From Scalesia atractyloides (lineage: Eukaryota; Streptophyta; Magnoliopsida; Asterales; Asteraceae), in NCBI GenBank assembly GCA_947069175.1, contig CAMTDV010000002.1, positions 9,651,054 to 9,715,053 on the forward strand: a DNA stretch of 64,000 bases, read 5' to 3'. Both the position numbers and the translations under genes were made by a program. Shown here one piece after another: positions 33,871 to 45,110 of this stretch (within the stretch, counting starts at the first letter, position 1; every line of letters begins with the position of its first letter). The notes beneath the pieces are model-generated. The model had not been told where the DNA came from, ran no database searches, and worked only from the letters and a program-made list of their open reading frames with translations.

Positions 33871-34719
33871 GAAAGGTGCAAGTTCAAAGGTTGAAACTTT
33901 GCACCTATTTATAGTTGGAAAGCTTGAAGGAGGTGATGCCAGGTGCTAAGGGGTGTAAGAGGGAGCTTACAAGTGTCCCAACACTTGGCATAGCTGTTTG
34001 GGAAGTCATTGTTTCGAGAAAATGGTTTTTGGCACTTTGTGTGGTGGCCAAGGCAAATTTTCTGCAGATACAGTTCTCTGGCGGGCCGCAAGAAGCACAA
34101 GCCTTGCCTCTCGCGCTCCGCGAGCACCCCTAAGCTAGTTTCAAAGTTTGACAATTTTAGCCCTTAAACTTATAAAACCTCCTAAAACACCTTTTTAGCA
34201 GTTTTAGCACTTCGTAGCCACTATTTGGCGTATCCGGGATTATGCCCGGACATTGTCGAGCTCTCGGTTCGTTAAAAGCTCACTCATAGGTATTAATTAA
34301 TATGTTGACACTTTTAACTCCTCCAATGTCCAACTTTCATATAATCACGGATTTAATCCGTCTCGTCGAACAAAAGGAACATACGAGAGTTAGGACTTCG
34401 TAAAAGATCACTCAGAGGTTCGTTATAAGCATGTTGACTCCAACGTCACTCAGAGGCTGGGCATTTTGACACAACGGTCACTCAGAGGCCAAGTTTTAAG
34501 CATGTTGACACTAACGGTCACTCAGGGGCTATATTTTAAGCATGTTGACACTATTGGTCACTCAGAGGCTATGTTTTATGCATGTTGACATCCGAAGATC
34601 ACTTAGAGACTTAGTTTGAGCATGTTGACTCTTTTAGTCCTTGTTAGTCTTTAATAGAGTAAAAATAAAATACAACACGTGTCACTAAACTATTGGATAC
34701 GATTTTACAGGGTGTTACA
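33871..34719 (-). repeat. array unit B: U3 segment with TATA box
   Basis: 849 bp, same endpoints as the U3 segment of unit A, with the TATA box at 33906-33913 and a U3 minisatellite at about 34405-34630. Confidence 0.8.
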
Positions 34720-35924
34720 TCCTCACCCCTTAAAAGAAATCTCGACCTTGAGATCTTCTACAAAAAGATGGGGTACTTTTGTCGGATAGTGGACTCAACC
34801 TCGCATGTATATTCGAGACCTCTAAAGGCGTCCCATTTAACCTCTACTATAGGTATCAATTTCCTTCGGAGCTTCTTAACCTGTCGATCCTCGATCGAAA
34901 TTGGTTTTTCAACGAACCTCAGGTTTTCATTTATTTGCACATCTTTATGTGACATTGCTAGCGATCCATCAGCTAGACATTTCTTAAGATTACTGATGTG
35001 GAGCACATCATGAATTCCACTAAGCTCCTCTGGCAATTTGAGCTGATAAGCTACAGAGCCCACACATTCGACTATCTCAAATGGTCCGATATATCTTTGG
35101 CTTAACTTGCCCTTCTTTCCAAAGCGCATCACACCTTTCCAGGTTGACACTATTAACATGACTTTGTCCCCTACTTGGAACCTAAGAGGTTTACGTCTCT
35201 TGTCGGTATAGCTTTTCTGCCTGTCCCTGGTAGTTTTGAGACGATCACGGATTTTCCCAATCTTTTCCATGGTCTCCAGGACAATCTCGAATCCTGATAG
35301 TTGGGCTTCCCCAACTTCTGCCCAACACACGTGCGTTCGGCACTTTCTCCCATACATGGACTCGTAAGGAGCAGCCTTGATACTTGTATGATAACTATTA
35401 TTATAGGAGAATTCTATCAGGGGTAAGTGGTCATCCCAACTTCCACCTAAATCAATCACACATGCCTTAAGTATGTCTTCCAATGTTTGAATAGTACGCT
35501 CACTTTGACCATCAGTCTGCGGATGGTAAGCCGTACTAAAGTTTAATCTTGTGCCTAAGGATTATTGGAAACTTTTCCAAAAATGAGAGGTATATCTAGT
35601 ATCTCTATCAGATACAATAGTTTTTGGCACACCATGTAGGGACACAATCTTGTTCACATACAACTTAGCCAATTTTTCTGAATTATACGTTTCCTTAATT
35701 GGCAAGAAATGTGCTGACTTAGTCAGCCTATCCACAATGACCCAAATAGTTTCATTTCTACTTTTGGCCTTAGGTAACTTGGTAATCAAGTCCATAATTA
35801 CAATTCCCATATCCATGTGGGAATTTCTTATTGCTGTAGAAGTCCTGTAGAAGTCATGACGGCTTCTGATGTTCGACCTTAACTTGCGAACACGTCAGAC
35901 ACTTAGCTACATAAGTGGCTATGA
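34720..35924 (-). pseudogene. array unit C: chromovirus integrase C-terminal half (best preserved)
   Basis: One reading frame from 35816 to 34758 (about 353 codons) is interrupted by a single in-frame TAA near 35562, the same site as in unit B. It contains IMDLITKLPK (first Asp), SDRDTRYTSHFWKSFQ (second Asp), the catalytic Glu region just after the stop, LPLIEFSYNNSYHTSIKAAP, a 'GPFEIVECVGSVAYQLKLPE' SH3-like part and a chromodomain-like tail (IPIVEVKWDAFRGLEYTCEV). It lacks the first part of the zinc finger and any Gag or RT. Confidence 0.88.
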
Positions 35925-36783
35925 GAAAGGTGCAAGTTCAAAGGTTGAACCTTTGCACCTATTTATAGTTGGAGAGATTGAAGGAGGTGATGCCAGGTGC
36001 TAAGGGGTGTAAGAGGGAGCTTACAAGTGTCCCAAAACGTGGCATAGCTATTTGGGAAGTCATGGTTTCGAGAAAATGGTTTTTGGCACTTTGTGTGGTG
36101 GCCAAGGAAAATTTTCTGCAAATACAGTTCTCTAGCGGGCCGCGAGAGGAACAGGCCTTGCCTCTCGCGCCCCGCGAGCGCCCCTAAGCGAGTTTCAAAG
36201 TTTGACACTTTTAGCCCTTAAACTTATAAAACCTCTTTAAACCTCCTAAAACACCTTTTTAGCAGTTTTAGCACTCTATAGCCAATATTTGGCGTATCCA
36301 GGATTATGCCTGGACATTGTCGAGCTCTCGGTTCGTTAAAAGGTCACTCTAAGGTATAAATTAACATGTTAACACTTTTAACCCCTCCAATGTCCAACTT
36401 TCATATAATCACGGATTTAATCCCTCTCGTCCAACAAATGCAACATACGAGAGTTAGGATATCATAAAATATCACTCAGAGGCTCGTTATAAGCATGTTG
36501 ACTCCGACGTCCCTCAGAGGCTGGGCATGTTGACACAACGCTCACTCAGAGGCCAAGTTTTAAGCATCTTGATACTAACGATAACTCAGAGGCTATGTTT
36601 TAAGCATGTTGACACTAATGGTCACTCAGAGACTATGTCTTATGCATGTTGACATCAGAAGATCACTCAGAGACTTAGTTTGAGCATGTTGAAGCTTTTA
36701 GTCCTTGTTAGTCTTTAATAGACTAAAATAAAAATACAACACATGTCACTGTACTATTGGACATGATTTTACAGGGTGTTACA
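35925..36783 (-). repeat. array unit C: U3 segment with TATA box (right edge of insert)
   Basis: 859 bp, starting TGTAACACCCTG at 36783 (minus), TATA box at 35960-35967, hairpin 35928-35960. Its outer end is the right boundary of the whole insertion, next to the TACAA target copy. Confidence 0.8.
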
Positions 36784-36788
36784 TACAA

Positions 36789-37557
36789 CATCCTTAATCT
36801 GATGGACAAACCAAACATACCATTCAAACTCTCAAAGATATGCTTCGATCTTGCATAATTGATTTTGGTGGCAACTGTGACATACATTTACCTTTAGTCG
36901 AGTTCTCGTACAATAATCGTTACCACTCTAGTATTCAAATGTCACCTTTTGAAGCATTGTATGTTCGTATTTGTCATTAATCAATTTGTTGGCACGAGAT
37001 TGGTGAAACAAAAATAAACCAATCCCAAGCTTTACAAGAGACGACGCATAAAATTTCACAAATCCGCGACAACCTACTCAATGCACAAAGTTGTCAAAAG
37101 AGCTACGATGACAAGAGACACAAGCCTTTGGAATTCAACGTTGGTGATCTCATACTCCTCAAGGTATCCCCATGGAAGGGAGTTGTATGTTTTGGTAAGA
37201 AAGACAAACTTGTTTATCGATATGCAGGTCCTTTCAATATTCTTGAGAGAATTGTAAAAGTGGCCTATCGACTCGACTTACCCTAAGAGCTCAACAACGT
37301 ACATCCAATTTTCTATGTTTCTAATCTCAAGAAGTGCCTAGCTAATGAAGGACTTCATTGAACGACATACGCATTAACGAGTCTATGCACTTCATGGAGA
37401 AACCGGTTGAAATCATGAAGCGCGAAGTTAAGCTACCCCAACTTAGTCTTACTCTTATTGTCAAGGTACGTTGGGAAGGAAAACGTTGTGCGAAATTCAC
37501 TTGGGAACGTGAAAACGAAATGAAGACCAAGTACCCACACCTTTGGTTTGATTTATA
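36789..37557 (+). pseudogene. gypsy integrase C-terminus and chromodomain (continuation)
   Basis: Continues the integrase interrupted at 23627. It reads QTKHTIQTLKDMLRSCIIDF (near the catalytic Glu, now in QTK context), LPLVEFSYNNRYHSSIQMSP, a stop near 36977, LEFNVGDLILLKVSPWKGVV, YAGPFNILERIVKVAYRLDL, stops near 37285 and 37360, and a chromodomain-like end (LIVKVRWEGKRCAKFTWERE..KYPHLWFDL) closing at 37557. Together with 20301-23627 this is a plus-strand chromovirus remnant without LTRs. The AT-rich module follows directly. Confidence 0.88.
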
Positions 37558-39810
37558 GTCCATGGAAGATAATATTATTCATATACTTAGTATACATTTG
37601 ACTTGTGGATTTGAGACGTTTTCTATACTTATGCTATATAGACAAACTTGTATGCTCACCGAGCATTGTGTTGAAATATACTTTAATACATGTTATAGGA
37701 AACTGATGATGTTTTGACAAGAAATCTATTTAGGCTGGACTAGAATCTCACTTGAAACTTTATTTATTAATTTTGTACTTGTTATGTTTCAATATGCGAT
37801 GTGTTTCAACGGGTGTTACAATTACCAAAAAGCATTGTGTTGACAATTTTTGTTTTGTTTTGTTTTTGTTTTTTTTTAAATCCTTATATAAGGATTCAGA
37901 AAATACATGATCTCCCTTTTGTAGAGTTGATGGAAATCAGTCCAAACGTTGATAGGTTATCAAACAAGTTGAACTTTAAGTTTACGATCCATAGAATAGA
38001 ATACGAGAACAAGAAGGCTAAATAGCAGATCAAAGAATTAAAGCAATTATCAACAAGTGCAATAAAATTTTTGTTTATTATTCTGAATTCACAATCCGTT
38101 AAAAACTTTAAGTGTACAACATAAAGAGATGGCACTCATTTTTACAAGGACTTTGAATTAAGTGTTACTAGATAATTCTCGAGAACATCTTGATTGTGCA
38201 TATGTTTTTCTATCACAATGTGAAAACATATCACAAAAATATATATTGCCCTCATGCAAAATGTATCTTCTAATCTAAACAAATGTAAAAAGTTCCAAAT
38301 GTGGCTATGCAATCTTTACACGTTATCACCCTAAAAATGAACGCATGAATCTTAGTCAGAACAAAATTACAATCTTTAAATCTATCAACTATCTTAGGAA
38401 TCGCTTATGTGCTTCATAATTTCATGCTTGTCACTATAGTAAAGTGGTTCAGTCTCCACCTAGCATGTTATATTATTACTCAACAACAGACATATTTCTA
38501 TGTGAGTTGGAAAAAAATTGTGTTGAAGAAGCGGTTGTCACAACAATGTACACCTTTATACACCTAGATGTGTGTTTTAATGAAGTTCGTTAAAATTGAC
38601 ATAAAGTTAGACGATTATGTAATATGTTTAACATCTGTAACTTGAAATATATCATAACCACATCTAGAAGATATTTTTCTTTTCTTTGTGAAAGTGTATA
38701 ATGTGTTTATTACTAGGGTTTTATAAAAAAGAGAATAGGTTTAATTGATATACCTGATATCTCCTTCTCAAACTTGTTTAAAAACTTAATGGGTACAAGA
38801 TAATGACTCACATTTTCACAAGAAACTTCAAATGAACTGTTATTGGTTTTTTTTTTCCACAAACATCTAGTTTTGCATATGTGTTTCTACCTCAACGTAT
38901 AACACATCTTGATTGTATCCACTTCTTGTAAATATGAACCTTGAAATCTAAACAAAAGCAAAGCGTCAAAACATGGGTTTGTAATCTTTACCCACCATCA
39001 CTCCCAAAACATGGCTTTGTTACTAGACTATGTTTTAAAAACTGTTAAAGATATGTGATCATTAATCATATCTTCAAAACTAGGACCTTTTATTTTATTT
39101 TGTACACGTTTTTATAATAAATTAATAACATATTTTTTAAAGGAAAGAAGCTCTTAAAATGTACACGTTTGTTGTCATGTATTTGCAAGAACATCCATTA
39201 TTATATTATCACAACATCAAAGCACATCGTGAACATATTACTATCCTATTAAAATATACCACAAAATCTTAATTACATCGAAAAGCTCCAAATTTGGCTA
39301 TGCAATCTTTTTCCTCCCGCTTCTCGTTCACTTCGAAGTTGAAAGCAATAGAATCTTGAGCATATTTAATTTTGAATTCTTGAAATTATTAAGCATCTAA
39401 GAATTCACACGTGTGTGTTATAGTTGCTAGGATAAAGTTTCACTAACTCTATCTAGCCCACATGTCACAACCACTCAACAAATCACATATTTCTATGTGA
39501 TTTTGAAATACATGCGTAATTGTGTGGTGAGAGTGGCTATCCCACTCATGTCCCATGTAATTTGTTATGTACACTGGTGAATGCTTAAAACTAATTTGGT
39601 GAAATGTGACATATAGATACACGACTATGTACGTAATGTGAAAACTAGCGTAAAGATGTTAGTTTGAAGTATGATTTGAACAACTATATAAAATTAGCCT
39701 TATCCGTTGAAAAAAGAAAATAATATCAATTTAGTCTTAAACAAATAAACTTAAAATAAAAAGGCCAAAAGGGTAATTAATAGTTAAAAAAAGTGTAAAA
39801 ATGAGGGGTT
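37558..39810. repeat. AT-rich dispersed modules (copy C)
   Basis: Starts like 7801 and 37895-38100 like 8110-8310. From about 38080 to 39810 it is a 1.7-kb module repeated head-to-tail at 40140-41790, both ending in GGGTAATTAATAG..GTGTAAAAA. A short frame (37895-38025) encodes DLPFVELMEISPNVDRLSNK and is partly conserved at 8110-8230, but I do not recognise it. No other coding. Confidence 0.65.
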
Positions 39811-39904
39811 AATGGTAAATGCTCACACAAACGCAACTTATAAAGCAAGCGATATGAAAATGACCATAATTTGAAGTAGTAACTTCGAAACTTCCATGGT
39901 GAAA

Positions 39905-40060
39905 AGGTCAGCTAAGCTATCCGTTCACATCATGGTTGTTAGCCTCGACTGTATTTGCCATGATGTTGAAAGTTCTACCCCTTGCTGGTGGGTTCGACGG
40001 ATTTGTCTGATTTGTTTGATAAATTGGGTTGGCTTGAGCTCCAGCATTAATGAAACTCAT
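39905..40060 (-). pseudogene. gypsy Gag C-terminal fragment
   Basis: The minus strand encodes GAQANPIYQTNQTNPSNPPA followed by a degenerate NFQH..GK stretch. It matches the Gag tail at 54225-54350 (AQANPDNQANQANPTPPPAR). About 50 codons, orphaned between two AT-rich modules. Confidence 0.6.
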
Positions 40061-40139
40061 AGTGTCATTTATATGTTGAAATCAAGAAGGTGGATAACTT
40101 GGTTTACATGGCTTAACTTTTTACCAAAACGCAAAAATC

Positions 40140-40329
40140 TTGAAATCATGACACAATTTGTTTTTATTATTGTGAATTCTTAACCCATTATAATGTTCAT
40201 GTGTACAACATAAAGAAATGACACTCATTTTCATAAGGAGTCCTCAAATTAAGTCTTATTATATTTTTCACCAGAACATCTTAACTGTGCAGAGGATTTT
40301 CTATCGAAATGTTAAAACATATTACAAAC

Positions 40330-40360
<31 letters not shown>

Positions 40361-41800
40361 CACATATTCTTTATGCAAAAATATACTTTGGAAATCTAAA
40401 CAGAAGCTAAAAGTTCAAAACATGGTTATGAGATCTTTACATGTTATCACTCCGAAACTGAAAGGACAAATCTTAATCGAATCTAAATTACAATATTCAA
40501 ATCTATGAAGAGTCTAAGAAATCGCTTGTGCGCTTCTTAATTTCATGGTTGTTTGTGACTATAGTAAAGTTCCTCAATCTCCACCTAGCACGTGTTAATT
40601 ATAACTCAACAAGATACATATTTCTATGTGAGGAAAAAATCGTGTGGAAGAAGCAGTTATCACAACAATGTGAGTTCCCTTACATACATGGATGTGTGTT
40701 TTAATGACGTTGGTTAAAAGTGACATGGAGTTAGACCACTATGTGATATGAAAATGAGAATAGCTTTAAGGGATATACTTGATTTCTCATTCTCAAACCC
40801 TTTAAAAACTTCATGTGTTCAATATAGTGACATTCATTTTTCACAAGGAACTTTAAATTAAATGTTATTAGTTTTTTTTCAAGAACATATTGATTTTACA
40901 CATGTGTTTCTTTAACGTATAATACATCATGATTGTATTTCCTTCTTGTAAATTTGAACATTCATATCTAAACTAAAGTAAAGCGCCAAACTTGGCTTTG
41001 TAATCTTACCCGCTGTCACTCTAAAGACGAGACGAGATTTAAAATGAAATCTTAAAAACTATGAAGAATCTAAGTAATTGCTCCAAAGTTTACAATACTA
41101 TTAAAGATATGTGATCATAAATCATATCTTCAAATTAGGGCATTTTAGATTTATTACACATTTTTATATAAATTAAGATCAGTTTTTGTAAGGGAAAGAA
41201 GTTGTTAAACATGTTTAAGTGTTGTCATATTTTTTAAAGAACATCTAAGATTAGATTAATGCACTGCTAAAGCACACATGAGCATATTACTCACCTATTA
41301 AAATGTACCAAAAAATCTTAATTATATGGAAAAGCTCCAAACTTGGCCATGCAATCATAGCCCCCCTCCCTTCTCTCTCATATGAAAGCAAGAATCTTGA
41401 GTATATTTAAAGTTGAATTCTTAAGATATATGTAGCATCTAAAAATTCACATGTATGTGTTATAGTTGTTAGAATAAAGTTTCACTAACTCTACTTAGCA
41501 CACATGTCATATAACTGCACAACAAATCACATATTGCTATGTGATTTCAAAGCACATGCATAACCGAGTAGCTCACCCACCAATGTTATTCGTATACGTG
41601 GGTGAATGCTTCAAACCTAATTGGATGAAATGTCAAATAGAGATACATGGCTATGTAATGTGAAAACTAATGTAAACATGTGTAGTTTGAAGTATATCAT
41701 AAGCACAACTACATATTTTTTTAGTCTCAGCAAACATACTAAATGAAAGGGCCATAGGGGTAATTAATAGATAAAAAAGAGTGTAAAAAGGAGGGTTAAA
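40140..41800. repeat. AT-rich dispersed module (copy D)
   Basis: Head-to-tail repeat of 38080-39810, with the same landmarks (TGTACAACATAAAG, CACAACAATGTG, GATATGTGATCATAAATCATATCTTCAAA, AAAGCTCCAAACTTGG). Contains an (AT)n tract at 40330-40353. No coding. Confidence 0.7.
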
Positions 41801-41852
41801 AAAGAGTATAAATGACACCGTAATTCTCCATTTTATTCAGCGCATCTTCTGC

Positions 41853-42395
41853 CTCCACTTGCCGATCCTAGACAGACGAATGGTTAGTTATCTTTAATTC
41901 TTGGTTTATATTGTTAATAATTATACTGACTGACTGATTCCTGATGCTGCAGGGAACTGAAGAATGCGTGTTAATTAATCTTGATAGCATGGTGATTTTT
42001 CATAGGAATGTATCACCATGCCCAAGATGAGATCTGCGAACGTGATGCAGGTAACTAACCTAAAAATGACATTTTTGATTAACCTTATTAAAATAACTAT
42101 AGATGTTTTTTGTATTGGAATCCTTTGTTAACTGATGATTACATTTTTTTTGTTAGGTTGATAAGCTCACAATAGCAGCTTTTACTGCTGTGCGTGTAAC
42201 TATTAATCTCTGTGAATCTTCTCTACAGTGTCCTTCAATCACTATGCAAACAGATGTTATTTCGGGAGCTATGTGGAGGAGGTGCTGTTTTTCGGTTGGT
42301 TCAAAACACATTGAAGCTGCCATAACATGATGATCCAAAAGTTGCAAGTGTGGTTAATAGGCTTAAATCAAAAGTGTTTTCTATTGTAAGCCTAA
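41853..42395 (+). pseudogene. possible captured gene fragment with intron-like gaps
   Basis: Follows a TATAAAT-containing stretch (near 41809) and a pyrimidine-rich leader. Splice-like signals: ATG at 41880-41882 then GTTAGT, acceptor CTGCAG at 41952; donor CAG|GTAACT at 42051; acceptor after a T-run (TTTTTTTTGTTAG) at 42156. The third exon-like part includes a frame with FRELCGGGAVFRLVQNTLKL, a stop, then DPKVASVVNRLKSKVFSI. I do not recognise the protein and no single spliced frame is open throughout. It could be a decayed host gene or a fragment carried by a Helitron. Confidence 0.3.
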
Positions 42396-43971
42396 TCACG
42401 TGTGTAGACGTTATTGTATCTTGTAACTGACAATTCAGAGAGTTGGTTGAGATGATTGATTAAGCTTTGAAGATTAGTTTTAATGACAATTCAGAGAGTT
42501 GGTTGTGATGATTGATTAAGATTTGAAGTTTTTCAGAAACATACACCCTTTTATAATTCTATGTGTATCTTGTAATTGATTCCTATAATAGATGTAATAA
42601 ATAGTTATACAAGGGTTAACATGTGCTTTGGCTTTAGAATGATTGTAAATATTTGACAAGTGATGATGAAGAAAAAAGTTTAGAATGATAAAATATTCCG
42701 TTACATACTAACAACAATTTCATAAACTTGTAGGTGAGTCTAGGGATAACCAGCTCGACTAAAACTCTAAACCAAATTGAATTTTTGACTAAGGGCTTGA
42801 CTTAGTTTGTAGTTGACTAAAAACCATTTGATAAACATTTGGTGAGTCAAGCAATAACCAACTCAAGCTCGACTCGAATTTCAAGGGATTGACTTGGTAT
42901 TGAGTAGTTCATAGTTTTGATTCTTGAGAAAAGGCCAACTTTTTTAAGATGGAAGATTAATTAACCGTTAATACCAGAATAGAAAAACTTCAAATAATTA
43001 AGTGAAGGGCTAAATGCATCCCATTCTTTACTCTTTATATCCCCTTTCTAAAAAAAGTTTAAAATTTGTTAATTTCACCCCTCTAAACCTTGTATGGTAT
43101 CATATAAAAAAAACTCAACTTTTTTAGAAGAAAGAACCAAATATACTGAACTCTTGTGGGGCTGATTTAAAAACCATTTAGACAAATCTTATCAAAATTA
43201 TTTTTCTTTTTTTTCTTGGATTTGTGATTCATTGGTAATCTATAGTCGAATACTGATGCAATATGAAAACATAATTTTTTTTGTATATGGTAATATGTTA
43301 GTAAAAATTCAACAACAATTAACAATTTTTTAGTTTTCTTATTTTAGGGATCAGCCGTTAGGTTATCTAACAAAAACAATATATATTTTTCCATTTTTGG
43401 GTTTCCTAACCGTCGATAACTTTCTGTCTATAATACTTTTTGGGGAGTAACATGATATAATGTCATAACTTTCTGCTATAATACTTTTTTTAGGAGTAGC
43501 ATGATATAATGTCATAACTTTCTGTCTATACGATATAATTCTAGATATCATATTATATTATATTAGATCTATCCAATAGTATCATAGCATTTAATATTAT
43601 ATATGAAACCATATCAAAAAGGAATAGAATATGATATACAACATAACATAATAAATAACAAATATAATCCATTACAATGCAATCTAATATAATATAATTA
43701 CAATACAATCTAATATAAGATAAGGTAGTTTAAGATATGATTTGTTATAGTATGATATCATATAGTTTTTGTTTAATGGTTTTTATTTTTATTATTTAAT
43801 TTTTACTCGACATATTTTATATTTTATTGGCTTGAAATGTTTGAAATTATGTATACTACATGTCTTATTTCTTTCTAAAGTTTTGTAACATAAAGTTTAT
43901 AGGATTTTTTCGACCCAAGTGATTTTTCTAATTAGCCTAGCTCTAGCCTTTTATATATATATATATATATA
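42396..43971. other. AT-rich intergenic stretch with short tandem duplications
   Basis: No gene seen. TGACAATTCAGAGAGTTGGT occurs twice (42428 and 42484). A block of about 58 bp with TAACTTTCTG..GATATAATGTCA is repeated twice and a half at 43415-43535, followed by TAATATAATA-type low-complexity DNA to about 43760. (TA)n at 43952-43971. Confidence 0.6.
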
Positions 43972-44454
43972 GTGGAGAGTTTAGATGAGAAGAAAAATTT
44001 TGTAAAAATAAAAAGAATAACTTTTAAACCAATAGAAATTCTTCATTTACTTCATTTAATTTGTGTATTTAATGTTATGAAAAAAGCATATAGGTAAATC
44101 TATAATCGTCATTAATTAGCTAATTAATTAAACTTATAACTTATTTTTCATATACTATTTCAAGATAAAATAATTTATGGTATAGGACAATTTTCGACAT
44201 ATGTAATATAAATTTTAATATGTGTATAATAAATTTTGAAAATGTGTAGGGTAGATTTACCTGTGTAGGGTAAATTCCGGTAAATGTAAGACATATGTAG
44301 GATAAATTTTGAAATGTGTAAAACAAACTGTTTTTGCTTTTTAATAAAAGATAACATAATTAATGAGAGAAGTTATAAATTATTTAATGTTTTACCATTA
44401 TGTCTTTTCTTCTTTTTCTTTTCATATTAAATTTCTTCTCAAATAAATCTTTCC
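43972..44454. mobile_element. Mutator-like MITE, copy 1
   Basis: 483 bp, starts GTGGAGAGTTTAGATGAGAA and ends TTCTTCTCAAATAAATCTTTCC. It is the reverse-oriented copy of 59585-60070 and shares internal TGTAGGGTAAATT / TAGCTAATTAATTAA landmarks. It lies inside a TA microsatellite, so the target duplication cannot be defined here. No coding capacity. Confidence 0.8.
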
Positions 44455-44599
44455 ATATATATATATATATAATGTTTAGAAAATGTAGAAATATAAAAGA
44501 GAAAAGTAAATGAAATTTAGCTTAAAATAAAAGACATTGATCCTAAATCATACTTAACAACATCAATACAATTTAAAAAGTGGATTATTAATTAAGTGT

Positions 44600-45110
44600 T
44601 AATTAACTGTGAATTCAAAATAACTCTGGTTGAATTGCTAGATAGCGGAGCAGATCTAAATTGTATTCAAGAAGAATTAATACCAACCAAATATTATGAA
44701 AAGTCATCACATAGAGTATCAACCGCTAGTGATTCACATAAAAACGGTCTAATGTACATATATGCATAGATAATTTTATATTTTAACACCCAATCAATAT
44801 TAGTAAAAAAATTGTCTTTCTAGCTTATGTTAGGAACACCTTTTATAAATCAATTGTACCCATTTAATTTAATTAATATCGATGAAGGGGACTTACTATT
44901 AAGGTATTAAATAAAGAAATACTATAAATTATAAACCATTAAATAAAGTGCTACCTAATAAAAGAGATTATTAAAAATGTTATATGACTCAAAACATATT
45001 TTCAAAATTCAATATGAAATCTGGATTTTGGCAAATGCAGATTAAAGAGGGAAGACAAGTATAAATTTGGATTTAATGTAGTTTTTAGAGATTACCGATA
45101 AAATTTAATT
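44600..45110 (+). pseudogene. endogenous pararetrovirus fragment (protease and RT start)
   Basis: Caulimovirid-like pol remnant. At about 44630-44720 a protease active-site motif (LLDSGADLNCIQ) is followed by a preserved stretch to about 44755. Stops and frameshifts follow. Near 45000-45055 an RT fragment shows SKFNMKSGFWQMQIKE, where the Asp usual in this RT motif is Asn. The spacing suits the PR-RT order of plant pararetroviruses, whose integrated relics are common in plant genomes and are not mobile. Many stops, AT-rich, about 0.5 kb, no LTRs nearby: a dead relic. Genus not resolved. Confidence 0.65.

Larger units (their letters stand above)
23628..36783 (-). mobile_element. chromovirus-derived insert with tandem integrase-U3 array
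   Basis: A 13.2-kb insertion, minus orientation, splitting the plus-strand gypsy integrase. The flanking 5-mers are TACAG (23623-23627) and TACAA (36784-36788), a near-perfect TSD, and the host frame resumes directly. Contents on the minus strand from the right: U3 segment, integrase C-terminal segment, the same pair twice more, then a full LTR of about 3.4 kb (23628-30660, excluding the nested solo LTR). No gag, protease or RT remains. It looks like one internally deleted element whose LTR-integrase unit was later multiplied. Confidence 0.8.

Noticed and set aside
42153..42347. Minus-strand 64-aa reading frame as a gene
   Set aside because: It lies opposite splice-like plus-strand signals, has no recognisable domain and could be chance.
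44600..45110. Ty3/gypsy protease-RT fragment
   Set aside because: The wording around the protease (DSGADLNCIQ..LIPTKYYEK) and the KSGFWQ RT motif differ from all gypsy copies in this window and no LTR lies nearby; pararetrovirus preferred, though not proven.
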